A stretch of 64,000 nt of DNA from Candidatus Babeliales bacterium (GCA_035944115.1 DASZBJ010000038.1:1-64000); one strand, 5' to 3'; counted from the stretch's first letter, positions 1 through 9,538 are shown. Numbers and translations: made by a program. The notes: generated by a model from the letters alone, not told the origin.

Positions 1-26
1 TGTGATAAAAAGGGTTTTCTTACGCA

Positions 27-57
27 GTCATTGCGAGGAACGAAGCAATCTAGCCTC
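27..57. repeat. Left inverted repeat of GIY-YIG cassette
   Basis: This 31-base arm is the reverse complement of positions 367-397 with one mismatch; the core 24 bases (27-50) match 374-397 perfectly. The core contains GCGAGGAACGAAGCAATC. The arm lies directly after the stop codon of the GIY-YIG gene, so the gene sits between two inverted copies. Similar ATTGCGAGGA-type dispersed palindromes are known from many bacterial genomes; the link to this nuclease is inferred from position. Confidence 0.85.
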
Positions 58-58
58 G

Positions 59-349
59 TTAATAAAGGAGATTCTCATACAAATCTATCCAATCAGGATT
101 AATGGTTTTTATTAGATGTAGTTTTTGCTCTCTTGAACCTCCCTTGATCTGTTTTTCTCGTGCAATTGCAGATTCCATAGTTTCATGCGGTTCATAAAAT
201 ACCAACAATTTGCATCCGTATTTTTTTGTAAAGCCTTTGACGAATCCCTGCTTATGTTCATGGATTCGTTTGGCGAGATTAGATGTTACTCCAACATAAA
301 GAGTGCCATTTTCTTTGTTAGTAACAATATAGACTGCGGGCTGTTTCAT
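59..349 (-). CDS. GIY-YIG nuclease superfamily protein
   Basis: A 96-residue single-domain GIY-YIG protein of the small UPF0213/YhbQ-like type. The VYI and LYVG motifs near the N-terminus are followed by an Arg in the NLAKRIHEH helix and a downstream Glu in AIAREKQIKGG, the usual catalytic set for metal-dependent DNA cleavage. The ATG at 349 is preferred over the TTG six bases upstream. The length is normal for the family, which has no extra DNA-binding domain. The gene is closely framed by a 31-base inverted repeat (27-57 and 367-397), which suggests the repeat and gene moved together. The true substrate of this family is poorly known; a role in repeat mobility is my inference. Confidence 0.85.
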   Translation of the reverse strand: MKQPAVYIVTNKENGTLYVGVTSNLAKRIHEHKQGFVKGFTKKYGCKLLVFYEPHETMESAIAREKQIKGGSREQKLHLIKTINPDWIDLYENLLY

Positions 350-366
350 AAACAATATTTCTTTGT

Positions 367-397
367 GAGGCTCGATTGCTTCGTTCCTCGCAATGAC
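367..397. repeat. Right inverted repeat of GIY-YIG cassette
   Basis: Reverse-complement partner of 27-57 (30 of 31 bases). It lies about 18 bases upstream of the GIY-YIG start codon, so any promoter of that gene must lie within or beyond this arm. Confidence 0.85.
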
Positions 398-532
398 GGC
401 GATCGAATACCAATAATGCTATAGCCAGTCTGACACATCTCATAAATATCAATACGATAAAATTTGATTTTTATATAAACCTGTTACGTCGAACTCACGT
501 TAGTTAAAAAGCCGCTAACATGATCATATTAT

Positions 533-560
533 TAATTGTCCCACAGCTGTGGGACAATTA
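533..560. repeat. 28-bp perfect palindrome
   Basis: Each 14-base half (TAATTGTCCCACAG) is the exact reverse complement of the other, giving a 28-bp perfect palindrome. It lies 24 bases downstream of the DUF1016-type gene. An imperfect copy with the same core (TCCCACAGCTGTGAGACAAT) lies upstream of that gene at 1351-1372. There is only a short T-run (TTTTT at 563-567) beside it, so it may also act as a transcription terminator. Confidence 0.85.
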
Positions 561-584
561 GCTTTTTCAGAAACACCCCGTAAT

Positions 585-1220
585 TTACTTCATCTTTTTC
601 AATTTTTTCAGTCCCGCTTCGATTTCTTCAATAGAAGGTAGCTTACCTTTAAATTCTTTTGGCAACGATTCTACCAATTTAGTTGTATAACTCGATATGC
701 CTATCGGTTTTTTAATATCTCTTAAAGCATATTCCGCAACATAATTATTTTTTGACCTACACAATAGTAAGCCAATAGTTGGTTGATCGCTCGGAATTCG
801 CAATAGATCGTCTATGGCAGATAAATAAAAATTAAGCTTTCCTGCATACTCTGGAATAAATTCTGTATTTTTAAGTTCAACAACAATAAAACAGCGCAAT
901 GTGAGATGATAAAATAATAGATCAATATAAAAGTCCTGTTCACCTACCTCTACGTGATACTGTTGTCCCACGAAAGAAAATCCTTGCCCTAACTCAAGTA
1001 AAATTTTTTCAGTGATTTTTACACCCCAACCTTCAGATGCAATTTTGTCTAAAAGAACTTTCTCCATGTGCCATAACTCTTGCGTAACCGATAATGTAGC
1101 TTTCAGCTGTGTTTGGGCTATATCTTGTTTAATAGTATCTAGAAATTGTGCATATTGCTTAGGTTCTAAATCAATATTTTCATCTTTTATTATCTTATTT
1201 TTTTTTATTGGATTACGCAT
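585..1220 (-). CDS. DUF1016/YhcG-type PD-(D/E)XK nuclease, internally shortened
   Basis: About 211 residues. The C-terminal half matches the YhcG/DUF1016 nuclease domain closely: LELGQGF, FYIDLLFYH, IVVELK, PEYAGKLNFYLSAID, TIGLLLC and LPSIEEIE. The PD-(D/E)XK set appears intact (D100 in FYIDLLF, E115 and K117 in VVELK, numbered from the ATG at 1220). Family members are usually about 340 residues. Here the N-terminal helical part (ending near GWGVKITEKI) joins straight to the nuclease domain, so a middle segment of roughly 100 residues seems to be missing in frame. The start at 1220 is chosen because TGGAG precedes it. It could be a decaying gene or a minimal functional form. A palindromic repeat lies on each side. 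Confidence 0.75.
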   Translation of the reverse strand: MRNPIKKNKIIKDENIDLEPKQYAQFLDTIKQDIAQTQLKATLSVTQELWHMEKVLLDKIASEGWGVKITEKILLELGQGFSFVGQQYHVEVGEQDFYIDLLFYHLTLRCFIVVELKNTEFIPEYAGKLNFYLSAIDDLLRIPSDQPTIGLLLCRSKNNYVAEYALRDIKKPIGISSYTTKLVESLPKEFKGKLPSIEEIEAGLKKLKKMK

Positions 1221-1350
1221 GGCACTCCATTGTATATAATACGATTGTCTATGAATATCCATTGAATATACATAATCACTTATATTTTTCTACACGCAGC
1301 AACAGAGAAATCAAAATATGGTAACTAAAAAAACCGCTCATATAGCCGTA

Positions 1351-1372
1351 TCCCACAGCTGTGAGACAATTA
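1351..1372. repeat. Imperfect copy of the 533-560 palindrome
   Basis: Reads TCCCACAGCTGTGAGACAAT followed by TA, matching the core and one arm of the 28-bp palindrome at 533-560, with G changed to A in the right arm. It lies between the DUF1016-type gene and the 3' end of the first ankyrin gene, 21 bases past that gene's stop. It may serve as that gene's terminator structure. Confidence 0.7.
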
Positions 1373-1392
1373 AGCTCTTGATCAAATTATAT

Positions 1393-3045
1393 TCACAATT
1401 TACTGATTATTGGCCCTACTGCCTCCGCATCCCGTTTTTTCTGGACTTCCTGAAGATATGTAGCAATTTCTTTGGACTTTATACTTTCAGCAATCTCCAA
1501 AGCAGTTTTGCCATATTTATCTTTAATATCAATATCCGCACCTGCACTTACTAAGAACTGTGCTACGTCCAACCTCCCTATCATCGCTGCCTCCATTAAT
1601 GGCGTTATACCTTGCTGATTTTTAGCGTTAAGATCAGCTCCCCGCGCCAACAGTTTTTTGATGCGTTTTATTGCATCGGGTTGCCTTACGGCTTCAAAAA
1701 TACTCATTTCCGTTAGACGTTCAATCGCAGATTCAACTACTGACCGCTCCTGAGATGTCAGAGGCTTTTGCTGCGCTGTAGGTTCTGCGCCATAAACAGC
1801 CTTAGCATAATATCGAGAGCCTGCGCGCTCTGCAAAAATTTTGCTCGCCACAATTTTAACAGCTTCTTTCGACTCTCTTAATTGCTCTGCTGAAAGAGTC
1901 GTAAATCGAAACATCTTTGCTCCTAGAGCAGGATTTAATAAAGGCCCCATTTTTGAAAAAAACAACCGTAGCTGTATTGTTTTCGACTCGGGAACAGCAT
2001 CTGGGTTAATTTGTAATAACTCAAGAATGCCACTACATTTTGTATACCGTTGACGCACGTTGTCATATAACATAACCCCTTTATTATCCGTTATAATTGG
2101 CTGACCATATTTATCACGAAGTTGCTCTTTCTGCGGAGCCCCCCATGCTTGGCAAAGATACGCACTATCATCAACTAAATTTTTTGGTATAAATATTTGT
2201 ACAATATCACCCGTTTTAGGTTTATTTCTCTTGTTAATATCAATAAGATCCCGAATAAATGATTCCTTAAATCCATAGTGCTTAAATATTTTTTTTAATG
2301 GAATATGAATAAAATTGCTTATACCTTGTTCATTCAAAAAATAATCAAAGGTACACTCACCGCTATCTTGAAAATTACCAAACAGTAGAGGATTAACGGC
2401 CAAGAGAACCACCCGTATATCTTCACGATTATCATTTAAATCATTGTCACCAACGGTAAAAGGATTAGGAATACCAAAGCTATCTAAATAACTATTAACA
2501 TCTTTAAAATCAGATCCGTCTTTCCATAACCGCAAAAACTCAAAATCGAGGCGTAACTGTTTTTTATATTCCCATGCATATACATTTCTTAACAATTCTA
2601 CAATAATCCTATTTCCCTGATTTTGTGCATGATAAAAAACAAAATGCGTGTCCCTATATCGCTCCTCATTTTCCAACATCCGCTGTATTATTGTCTCTCC
2701 AAATAATCTCAATTGCGTTTTCCACTTTTGCACAACCGCTTGGCAATGCTCTGGCCTTTCAATAAATGTACTCGTCGCACCAACATCTTCTGGTGATATG
2801 GCAGATTGCGACTTAGTTGGTTGCATTTGTTGTTTCAGCTTCTGCAACCGCCTTTGCGCGTTCTGTACTGAAGCATCACCTGCAACTTCTTTTACCCCTG
2901 CATCTGGCTGCATATGCCCTACTATGCGTTCTACCCGTTTACGCGCATGCCCAGATTGATCAGCTGCATGCAATTGCACACTCAAACCAAAATTAATAAT
3001 AATCGTTATCAAAAGACTCTTTTTTATATATTGCTTCAGCTGCAT
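1393..3045 (-). CDS. Exported ankyrin-repeat protein, family member A
   Basis: About 550 residues. A signal peptide (KKSLLITIIINFGLSVQLHA) is followed by a Lys/Arg/Gln-rich stretch, then a domain of about 280 residues shared with four other proteins here. Its landmarks are FVFYHAQ, FEFLRLW, NSYLDSFGIPNPFTVG, LLAVNPLLFGNF, GECTFDYFL, GDIVQIFIPK, CQAWGAPQKE and LLNPALGAKMFRFTTL. I do not recognise this domain. About three ankyrin repeats end the protein, the last being a KTALEIA...EIATYLQ cap. The ATG at 3045 is preferred because GGGGTGG precedes it and the alignment with the paralogs starts there. It is the last gene of a four-gene minus-strand run with gaps of at most about 30 bases, probably one transcript. 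A host-interaction role is inferred from export plus ankyrin repeats. Confidence 0.85.
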   Translation of the reverse strand: MQLKQYIKKSLLITIIINFGLSVQLHAADQSGHARKRVERIVGHMQPDAGVKEVAGDASVQNAQRRLQKLKQQMQPTKSQSAISPEDVGATSTFIERPEHCQAVVQKWKTQLRLFGETIIQRMLENEERYRDTHFVFYHAQNQGNRIIVELLRNVYAWEYKKQLRLDFEFLRLWKDGSDFKDVNSYLDSFGIPNPFTVGDNDLNDNREDIRVVLLAVNPLLFGNFQDSGECTFDYFLNEQGISNFIHIPLKKIFKHYGFKESFIRDLIDINKRNKPKTGDIVQIFIPKNLVDDSAYLCQAWGAPQKEQLRDKYGQPIITDNKGVMLYDNVRQRYTKCSGILELLQINPDAVPESKTIQLRLFFSKMGPLLNPALGAKMFRFTTLSAEQLRESKEAVKIVASKIFAERAGSRYYAKAVYGAEPTAQQKPLTSQERSVVESAIERLTEMSIFEAVRQPDAIKRIKKLLARGADLNAKNQQGITPLMEAAMIGRLDVAQFLVSAGADIDIKDKYGKTALEIAESIKSKEIATYLQEVQKKRDAEAVGPIISKL

Positions 3046-3069
3046 CATTCGCCACCCCAACATTATGAC

Positions 3070-5403
3070 TTATAATTTACTTTTTATTTTCTCTCTCTGT
3101 TGCTTTACATCCTGAAGATATGTAGCAACTTCTTTCTTATGCCTCCATATCGCAATATCTAACGCTGTTTTATTACCTTGATTTTTAGCGTCTATGTTCG
3201 CTCCGGCATCTACTAAAATTTTAATCACTTCTAACGATCCATATGCAACGGCATGCATCAATGCTGTTTCATCAGCGATGTCTTTAGCTTCAATATCCAC
3301 ACCTGTTTGCAATAAAAATTTCACTATATCAATATTTTCACCGGCAACCGCAAACATCAATGCTGTTCTACCATACGTATCACGCACTTGCTTATTTGCA
3401 CCTGCTTGTAATAAAAATTGTACAACATCAACCTTGCCAGCAGACCCAACCGAGTATAGCAATACCGTTCTACCATCCTTATCACGCGCCTCTTTATCCA
3501 TACCTGCTTGCATTAAAATCTTGACCACATTTAATCGCCCCCATTGGGCTGCCTCCATCAAAACCGTCTGTCCTGAATGGTCACGCGCCTCGATATCAGC
3601 GCCATTCTCTAAGAACAGTCTCACAAAGCCCGCCATTCCGTCTCGAGCTGCCACCATTAATGCTGTTTTACCGTCCTTATCACCAGCATTAATATCTACC
3701 TTTGCATCCAATACCAAATATTTTATAGTCTCGATATTTGCCCAGGACACTGCACTCATCAATATCGTATGATCATATTTATCACGCGCCTCTTTGTTTG
3801 CACCTGCTTCTAGCAACATATGTGCAACGTGAAATCTGCCTTTCTTCACTGCATAAAAAAATGGAGTTTCTCCCTCAGCGTTTACCTGATTAATATCAAC
3901 ACCCTGTGCCAAAAGCTTTTTAACTTCTTCTACAGCATCGAGCATTGTGATTGCTTCAAAAATATTTATTGGTATCACCAACCGATCAACTGTCTTCTCA
4001 ATAATATTCTTCTCCTGAAATGTAAGCGGCCTTGGTTGAGCCTCATTTTTTTCTTGCGATGTAAGCAGGTTTGACTGTTCTTCTGCTCTTCTTGGCGATG
4101 CTTGCTCTTTAGTTCCCAATAAACCTTCCTTTATACGACGCAATAATGGTTTTTCATAATGGGCAAAAGCTTTTCTTAAAACATCTTTAACTGATTCTTT
4201 ATATTCCCGTAACTGTTCTACAGAAAGGGTTGTAAAACGAAATATTTTTGCTCCCAGATCGGGATTTAATAACGGCCCTGTTTTTGAAAAGAAAAGCCGC
4301 AATTGTATTTTTTTAACATCTTCAACAGCATCTTTATCAACTTGTAATAGCTCAAGAATTGTGCGGCACTTTGTATAACGCTCACGCCTATTGTCATATA
4401 AGGTAATACCTTTATCATCCTTTATAATCGGCTGACCGTTTTTATCGAGAAGATAGTTTTTTTGCGGAGCACCCCATGCTTGGCAAAGATACGCACAGTC
4501 ATCAACTAATTCTTTTGGTATAAATACCTGTACAATGTCTCCGGTGTTAGATTTATTTTTCTGATTAATATCAAGAAGGTCTTTAATAAAAGATTTATTA
4601 AGCCCATACTTTTGAAAAATATCTCTTAACGCACTCTGAACAAACATTTTTATACTGCGATCACTCAAAAAATAGGCGAAGGTACATTCTCCTTCCCAAT
4701 CAAAATTACCAAACAATACTGGATTTACGGCTAAAAGCATTGCTCGAATCTTTGGATCATTATCATTCATATTGTTCGGACCAACCGTAAATGGATTAGG
4801 TATACCAAAACTATCCAAATAGCTATTAACATCTTTGTAATCAGATCCTTCTGTCCATAATCGTAAAAACTCAAAATCCGAGCGCAATGGTTTTTTATTT
4901 TCTCTTTCATATAGATTTTTTAAAGTCTCTACTATAATCCTATTTCCTTGTTGCTGCGCGTGATAGAATACAATATGGGTATCTTGATATCGCTCCTCAT
5001 TTTCTAACATTTGTTCCACTACGACCCTGCCGTACTTTCGCAGTTCATTTTTCCATTTCTTTATAACAACATCGCAATGCTCTGGTTTTTCAATAAATTT
5101 GCTCGTCGCACCAACATCTTCTGGCGCTAAGGCTGATTCTGGCTTGCTTGGTTGTATTTGCTTTTTTAATCGATCAAGCCGCTTTTGCGCTTTCTTCGCT
5201 GAGATATCACCCTCAGCTTCTTCCCTTTTTACCCCCGTATCTGGCTGCACGTGGCCCATCAAGCGTTCCGCACGTTTGCGCGCTTGCGAGTCAGGCTTCC
5301 TACTTTGCCAAGGCTTCGTAGGACTAGCGGCATGCAACTGCACACTCAACGCACCATTAATAATAATCGCTATCAAAATACTCTTTTTAAAATACTGCTT
5401 CAT
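3070..5403 (-). CDS. Exported ankyrin-repeat protein, family member B
   Basis: 777 residues. Signal peptide (KKSILIAIIINGALSVQLHA), then a basic region with the RKRAERLMGHVQPD motif also seen in members A and C, the shared unknown domain (FYHAQQQGNRII, NSYLDSFGIPNPF, LLAVNPVLFGNF, GDIVQVFIPKEL, FRFTTL), a linker rich in Glu/Gln/Ser, and about nine ankyrin repeats with typical TALM..A and V.FLL.AGA signatures, ending in a KTALDIA cap. GGGGAG lies just upstream of the ATG. The stop is followed closely by member A, so the two are probably co-transcribed. Function is unknown; exported ankyrin proteins in intracellular bacteria often act on host proteins. Confidence 0.87.
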   Translation of the reverse strand: MKQYFKKSILIAIIINGALSVQLHAASPTKPWQSRKPDSQARKRAERLMGHVQPDTGVKREEAEGDISAKKAQKRLDRLKKQIQPSKPESALAPEDVGATSKFIEKPEHCDVVIKKWKNELRKYGRVVVEQMLENEERYQDTHIVFYHAQQQGNRIIVETLKNLYERENKKPLRSDFEFLRLWTEGSDYKDVNSYLDSFGIPNPFTVGPNNMNDNDPKIRAMLLAVNPVLFGNFDWEGECTFAYFLSDRSIKMFVQSALRDIFQKYGLNKSFIKDLLDINQKNKSNTGDIVQVFIPKELVDDCAYLCQAWGAPQKNYLLDKNGQPIIKDDKGITLYDNRRERYTKCRTILELLQVDKDAVEDVKKIQLRLFFSKTGPLLNPDLGAKIFRFTTLSVEQLREYKESVKDVLRKAFAHYEKPLLRRIKEGLLGTKEQASPRRAEEQSNLLTSQEKNEAQPRPLTFQEKNIIEKTVDRLVIPINIFEAITMLDAVEEVKKLLAQGVDINQVNAEGETPFFYAVKKGRFHVAHMLLEAGANKEARDKYDHTILMSAVSWANIETIKYLVLDAKVDINAGDKDGKTALMVAARDGMAGFVRLFLENGADIEARDHSGQTVLMEAAQWGRLNVVKILMQAGMDKEARDKDGRTVLLYSVGSAGKVDVVQFLLQAGANKQVRDTYGRTALMFAVAGENIDIVKFLLQTGVDIEAKDIADETALMHAVAYGSLEVIKILVDAGANIDAKNQGNKTALDIAIWRHKKEVATYLQDVKQQREKIKSKL

Positions 5404-5431
5404 TTTCCACTCCCCGCCCTAATTTTGATCT

Positions 5432-8400
5432 TTACAACTTGCTTTTTATCTTCTTTATTACCTTTTTATATCCCGGCATCTGCTCTTTATACTTTTGCTG
5501 TAAATACTGCGCAATATCCGTATACCCCTTATCTTTCGCTATCTGCCACGCGGTTTTTCCATTATCATCTTTAGCATTAAGATTCACCCCGGCCTCTACT
5601 AAAAATCTCACTACGTCAAACTTACCTTTTTCAACAGCATACATTAACGGAGTCTGACTATCTTTTTCCCTAACAAAAGGAAACTTTGGAACTATTTCTT
5701 TTTTAGGAAATCTGGCAAGCCATGTCATAGCATCTGAATGATCAATCACTGCAAATATATTGCTCGACAATTGCTTTTTCTGCTCTTGCAAGTATTCAAC
5801 GACTGCATCGCGCTTCTCTTCTTTCGCAAGATCTAAAGCAGTTCTATCTGCTTTGTCTTTAGCATCAAGATCAGCACCGCCTTGTACTAAAAACTGTACA
5901 ATATCTAAGTAGCCTGCGCGCGCTGCAAACATTAATAAAGTCCTATCATACTTATTACGTACGTCTTTATTTGCTCCTGCATCTATCAAAAATTGTACAA
6001 TGCCTAAATCTCCCGACGATACTGCATACATCAATGCTGTTTCATCATATGAATCTCGAGCTTCTTTATTCGCGCCAGAGTTAACAAGTAACCGTACAAG
6101 ATTTGCTTGTTTTTCTATAGTTGCAACCATTTGATCCTTATACCGATCGCCCCTGTCATCCTTCATGGAACCAATCAATTCTCTTAATCTCGCCAAAGCA
6201 CAGATGAGCGCCGTCCATTCATATTTTTCACTACGCACTTCTTTATCTGCACCGGCATTAATTAAATATCCTGCAATCTCTGCCCTAGCCATTCTCGCTG
6301 CACGCATTAATGCAGTCATACCCTCTGCGTCACGATCATTGATGTCAACGCCTGCTCCGACTAAAAACTGCACTACTTTCTGCTGCTCATATCCATCTTT
6401 TTCAACGGCGTAGATTAATGGCGTCTGACCTTTTTTATTCTTAGGATAAGAAACAAGAACCTCTTTAGAATACTTTCTCAGCCATGTCATTGGATGATAA
6501 TCATCGATCGCCGCAAACACATCAGTCGTCAGCTTTTTATATTCCTGCAAATAGTGTGCAATCCTCGACCTGCTTGTACTCTCAGCCATCTGCTCAGCCG
6601 TTTTGCCATCACTATTTTTAGCATCAAGATCAACCCCTGCCCCCACCAAATACTCTACTACCCTAATTTTATCTTGCTCAACTGCATACATTAACGGCGT
6701 AAGCCCATCCTTATTTGTACCATACGTAACAATCCGTTCTTTTGAAAATTTGTTGAGCAGATCCATGGCATCGGGATGAGCAATTACCGCAAATAAATCG
6801 GTCAATAAAATAAAGTTCTGTAGGTATTGCGCAACGCCTTCTGCTCTCTTTCCCACATCCTGGGCTATCTGCAAAGCCGTTTTACCATCCACTCTCTTAG
6901 CATCCACTGTTGCGCCAGACTGTACCAAAAATTTCGCTACATCTAACTTGCCATACTGCGCCGCAAACATTAATGCAGTTCGTCCCTTTGTATCGGTTTC
7001 ATTAACATCAACACCTGCTTGTACTAAAAATTGTACTACATCGGATTTACCTTTTTCAACTGCATACATTAATATCGTACGCCCATGCTTGTCTTTTTTA
7101 TAAGAAACAATCTCTTCCTTTGAAAGCTGTTTAAGCACTTCCACAGCATTTGGTCGATCGATTATCACAAATGGGTCAGTCCGTTTGGCTTGTAAATATT
7201 CAACGATCTGTTTACTACTCGGTCCTCCATCTTCCGCTATTTGCAAAGCAGTTTTTCCATCCGCATCCTCAATATCAACGTCAGCGCCTGCTTCTACCAA
7301 AATTTGTACAATTTCTAGCCAATTATAATCTGCAGCGAGCATTAGTGCTGTTTTGCCTTTCTTATCTTGAGCATTTTTATCGACACCTGCTTGCAACAAA
7401 AATCGTACTGTATCTAATCTTCCGTAGTGAGCAACAAGCATTAATGAACTCTGGCCATCTTTATCATAAGCATCCTTATTAGCCCCTACTCCAACCAAAA
7501 ACTGTACAATATCTAAATATCCATAGTTAGCCGCACTGATTAATGCCGTTCGCCCTTGTACGTCATAAGCATCTTTATCCAAACCTATATGCACCAAAAA
7601 CCGCACAATCTCTAAACTGTTTTCTGCAACCGCATGCATTAGTGCCGTCTGACCTCCTGCATCACGCACCTCTTTATCAGCTCCTGCATTTATCAGAAGT
7701 TGCACCGCCTCCAAATCTCTAGATCCCGCTGCATACAGAAATGCTGTTCTACCATGCTGATCACGAGCTGCTAGATCAACACCCGCCGTTACCAAAAATC
7801 GTATAAGGTCTAATTGTTTGTTTCTGGCATCAATCATGTCAGGATATGAAAGATGCCTTAATTCTTTCAATGCATACATTAACGCTGTTTCACCATTTGC
7901 ATCATGCGCATCTTTATCCACACCCGCTGCTACCAAAAACTGTACTACTTCTAATTGCCTACTATATGCTGCAAGCATTAATGCTGTTTTTCCCTTTTTG
8001 TCTTGAGCATCCTTATTAGCGCTAGCATCAACTAAAAATTGTACTATATCTAGTTTCCCCTGCTGCGCCGCAAGCATTAATGGAGTCGCACCATCTTTAT
8101 TTTGAATGTTTATATCAGCACCTTTTGCCAACAACTCTTTCATTATTGGAAGTGAATCAGACGCATCCATTGCTTGCAAAAGATTAACCGGAGTTGTTAA
8201 AACCCCAAATGCTTGCTCAACTTCACCTTTTTCTTTTAGATTAAGGCCTCTCGGGCTTTGCATGGGATCAGCGCGATACACCGTTTTTGCATAAAAGCGT
8301 GCTCCTGAATGAGTATGAGCAAAAATTTCCCGTGAAGCTGCCGCAACCCGCTGTTTATATTCCTGCAGCTGTTGCGGAGTAAGAGCCGTAAACCGAAACA

Positions 8401-9538
8401 TCTTTGCCCCCATATCAGGGTTTAACAGCGGACCAGATTTAGCAAAAAAGAGCCGCAGCTGAATATCTTGTGAGTTCTTAATAACTCCTTTTTGCGTCTG
8501 CAATAACTCAAGAATCTTATCGCATTTTACATACCGCTCACGAACAGGATCATAATCACCTTCATCATCCTGATCATCTTTTTTTATCTGCACAATCGGC
8601 TGATCATTACCATCAACAAAATACGACTTTTTAGGAGCTCCCCATGCTCGGCAAAGGTATGCGTATGTATTGACTAAATGTTTTGGTATAAAAATCTGTA
8701 TAATATCACCCGTTTTAGCAGGAAAATTTTTATTAATATCGATAAGTTTATGAGCTAAATTTTCTTCAAATTTATACTGACTAAAAATTGCTCCTAATGC
8801 TTCTCTAATAAAATTTGCTATACTACGGTTTGCCAAAAAATATTGGAAAGTACATTCACCGCTATAATTAAAATTACCAAATAATACTGGGTTGACCGCT
8901 AAAAGCAATCCTCGTATGTCTGCTCGATTATCATTTAAATTACCCACCCCAACCGTAAACGGATTAGGGATACCAAAACTATCTAAATAGCTATTAACAT
9001 CTTTGTAATCAGATCCATCTTTCCATAATCGTAAAAACTCAAAATCAGGGCGTAATTTCTTCTTTGTTTCAAATTCATACAGGTTTCTTAAAAATTCCAC
9101 AACCAGCCGATTCTCTGTTTGCTGCGCATGATAAAAAACAAAATACGTATCTTCATATCGCTTTTCATTTTCCAGCATCTTCTTTATTGCATCACCATGC
9201 TTTACTAGTTCTGGAAACCACTTTTCTTTAATTTGAGGGCAATAATCTGGTTCTTGCAGAAACATCTCCGTCGCAGCAACGCCTTCCGGTGTAAGAGCTT
9301 GTTTGGGTGTGCTTGGTTGCACTTGTTTTTTCAACCGCTGCAAGCGCTTTTGCGCTTTCTGTACTGAAGCATCACTTGCAACTTCTTCCTTTTTTACCCC
9401 TGCATCTGGTTGCACATGCCCCATAACACGTTCTACCCGTTTACGCGCTTGCGTTGATGAGTTGGCTGCTTGTAAATGCAGGACCATACTGAAACCAACA
9501 ACAACTATCAATAAGCTGCTTTTTAAGTATTGCTTCAT
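5432..9538 (-). CDS. Giant exported ankyrin-repeat protein, family member C
   Basis: 1368 residues, the largest protein in the window. Signal peptide (SSLLIVVVGFSMVLHLQA), the RKRVERVMGHVQPD motif, the shared unknown domain to about residue 370, then about 27 ankyrin repeats. The repeats fall into five modules. Each starts with a variant of FAVI.H.DAM..L..F.KE.IV and ends with a cap like KTALQIA...GVAQYLQ, as if a complete small ankyrin protein had been duplicated end to end. AAGGG precedes the ATG. It lies 28 bases from member B and 27 from member D. Long repeat arrays like this change by recombination, so repeat number may differ between strains. No catalytic motif was recognised. Confidence 0.87.
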   Translation of the reverse strand: MKQYLKSSLLIVVVGFSMVLHLQAANSSTQARKRVERVMGHVQPDAGVKKEEVASDASVQKAQKRLQRLKKQVQPSTPKQALTPEGVAATEMFLQEPDYCPQIKEKWFPELVKHGDAIKKMLENEKRYEDTYFVFYHAQQTENRLVVEFLRNLYEFETKKKLRPDFEFLRLWKDGSDYKDVNSYLDSFGIPNPFTVGVGNLNDNRADIRGLLLAVNPVLFGNFNYSGECTFQYFLANRSIANFIREALGAIFSQYKFEENLAHKLIDINKNFPAKTGDIIQIFIPKHLVNTYAYLCRAWGAPKKSYFVDGNDQPIVQIKKDDQDDEGDYDPVRERYVKCDKILELLQTQKGVIKNSQDIQLRLFFAKSGPLLNPDMGAKMFRFTALTPQQLQEYKQRVAAASREIFAHTHSGARFYAKTVYRADPMQSPRGLNLKEKGEVEQAFGVLTTPVNLLQAMDASDSLPIMKELLAKGADINIQNKDGATPLMLAAQQGKLDIVQFLVDASANKDAQDKKGKTALMLAAYSRQLEVVQFLVAAGVDKDAHDANGETALMYALKELRHLSYPDMIDARNKQLDLIRFLVTAGVDLAARDQHGRTAFLYAAGSRDLEAVQLLINAGADKEVRDAGGQTALMHAVAENSLEIVRFLVHIGLDKDAYDVQGRTALISAANYGYLDIVQFLVGVGANKDAYDKDGQSSLMLVAHYGRLDTVRFLLQAGVDKNAQDKKGKTALMLAADYNWLEIVQILVEAGADVDIEDADGKTALQIAEDGGPSSKQIVEYLQAKRTDPFVIIDRPNAVEVLKQLSKEEIVSYKKDKHGRTILMYAVEKGKSDVVQFLVQAGVDVNETDTKGRTALMFAAQYGKLDVAKFLVQSGATVDAKRVDGKTALQIAQDVGKRAEGVAQYLQNFILLTDLFAVIAHPDAMDLLNKFSKERIVTYGTNKDGLTPLMYAVEQDKIRVVEYLVGAGVDLDAKNSDGKTAEQMAESTSRSRIAHYLQEYKKLTTDVFAAIDDYHPMTWLRKYSKEVLVSYPKNKKGQTPLIYAVEKDGYEQQKVVQFLVGAGVDINDRDAEGMTALMRAARMARAEIAGYLINAGADKEVRSEKYEWTALICALARLRELIGSMKDDRGDRYKDQMVATIEKQANLVRLLVNSGANKEARDSYDETALMYAVSSGDLGIVQFLIDAGANKDVRNKYDRTLLMFAARAGYLDIVQFLVQGGADLDAKDKADRTALDLAKEEKRDAVVEYLQEQKKQLSSNIFAVIDHSDAMTWLARFPKKEIVPKFPFVREKDSQTPLMYAVEKGKFDVVRFLVEAGVNLNAKDDNGKTAWQIAKDKGYTDIAQYLQQKYKEQMPGYKKVIKKIKSKL

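Noticed and set aside
1318-1554. Plus-strand ORF of 78 residues over the end of ankyrin gene A
   Set aside because: It is antisense to the ankyrin repeats and starts within the palindrome region; a shadow of the real gene.
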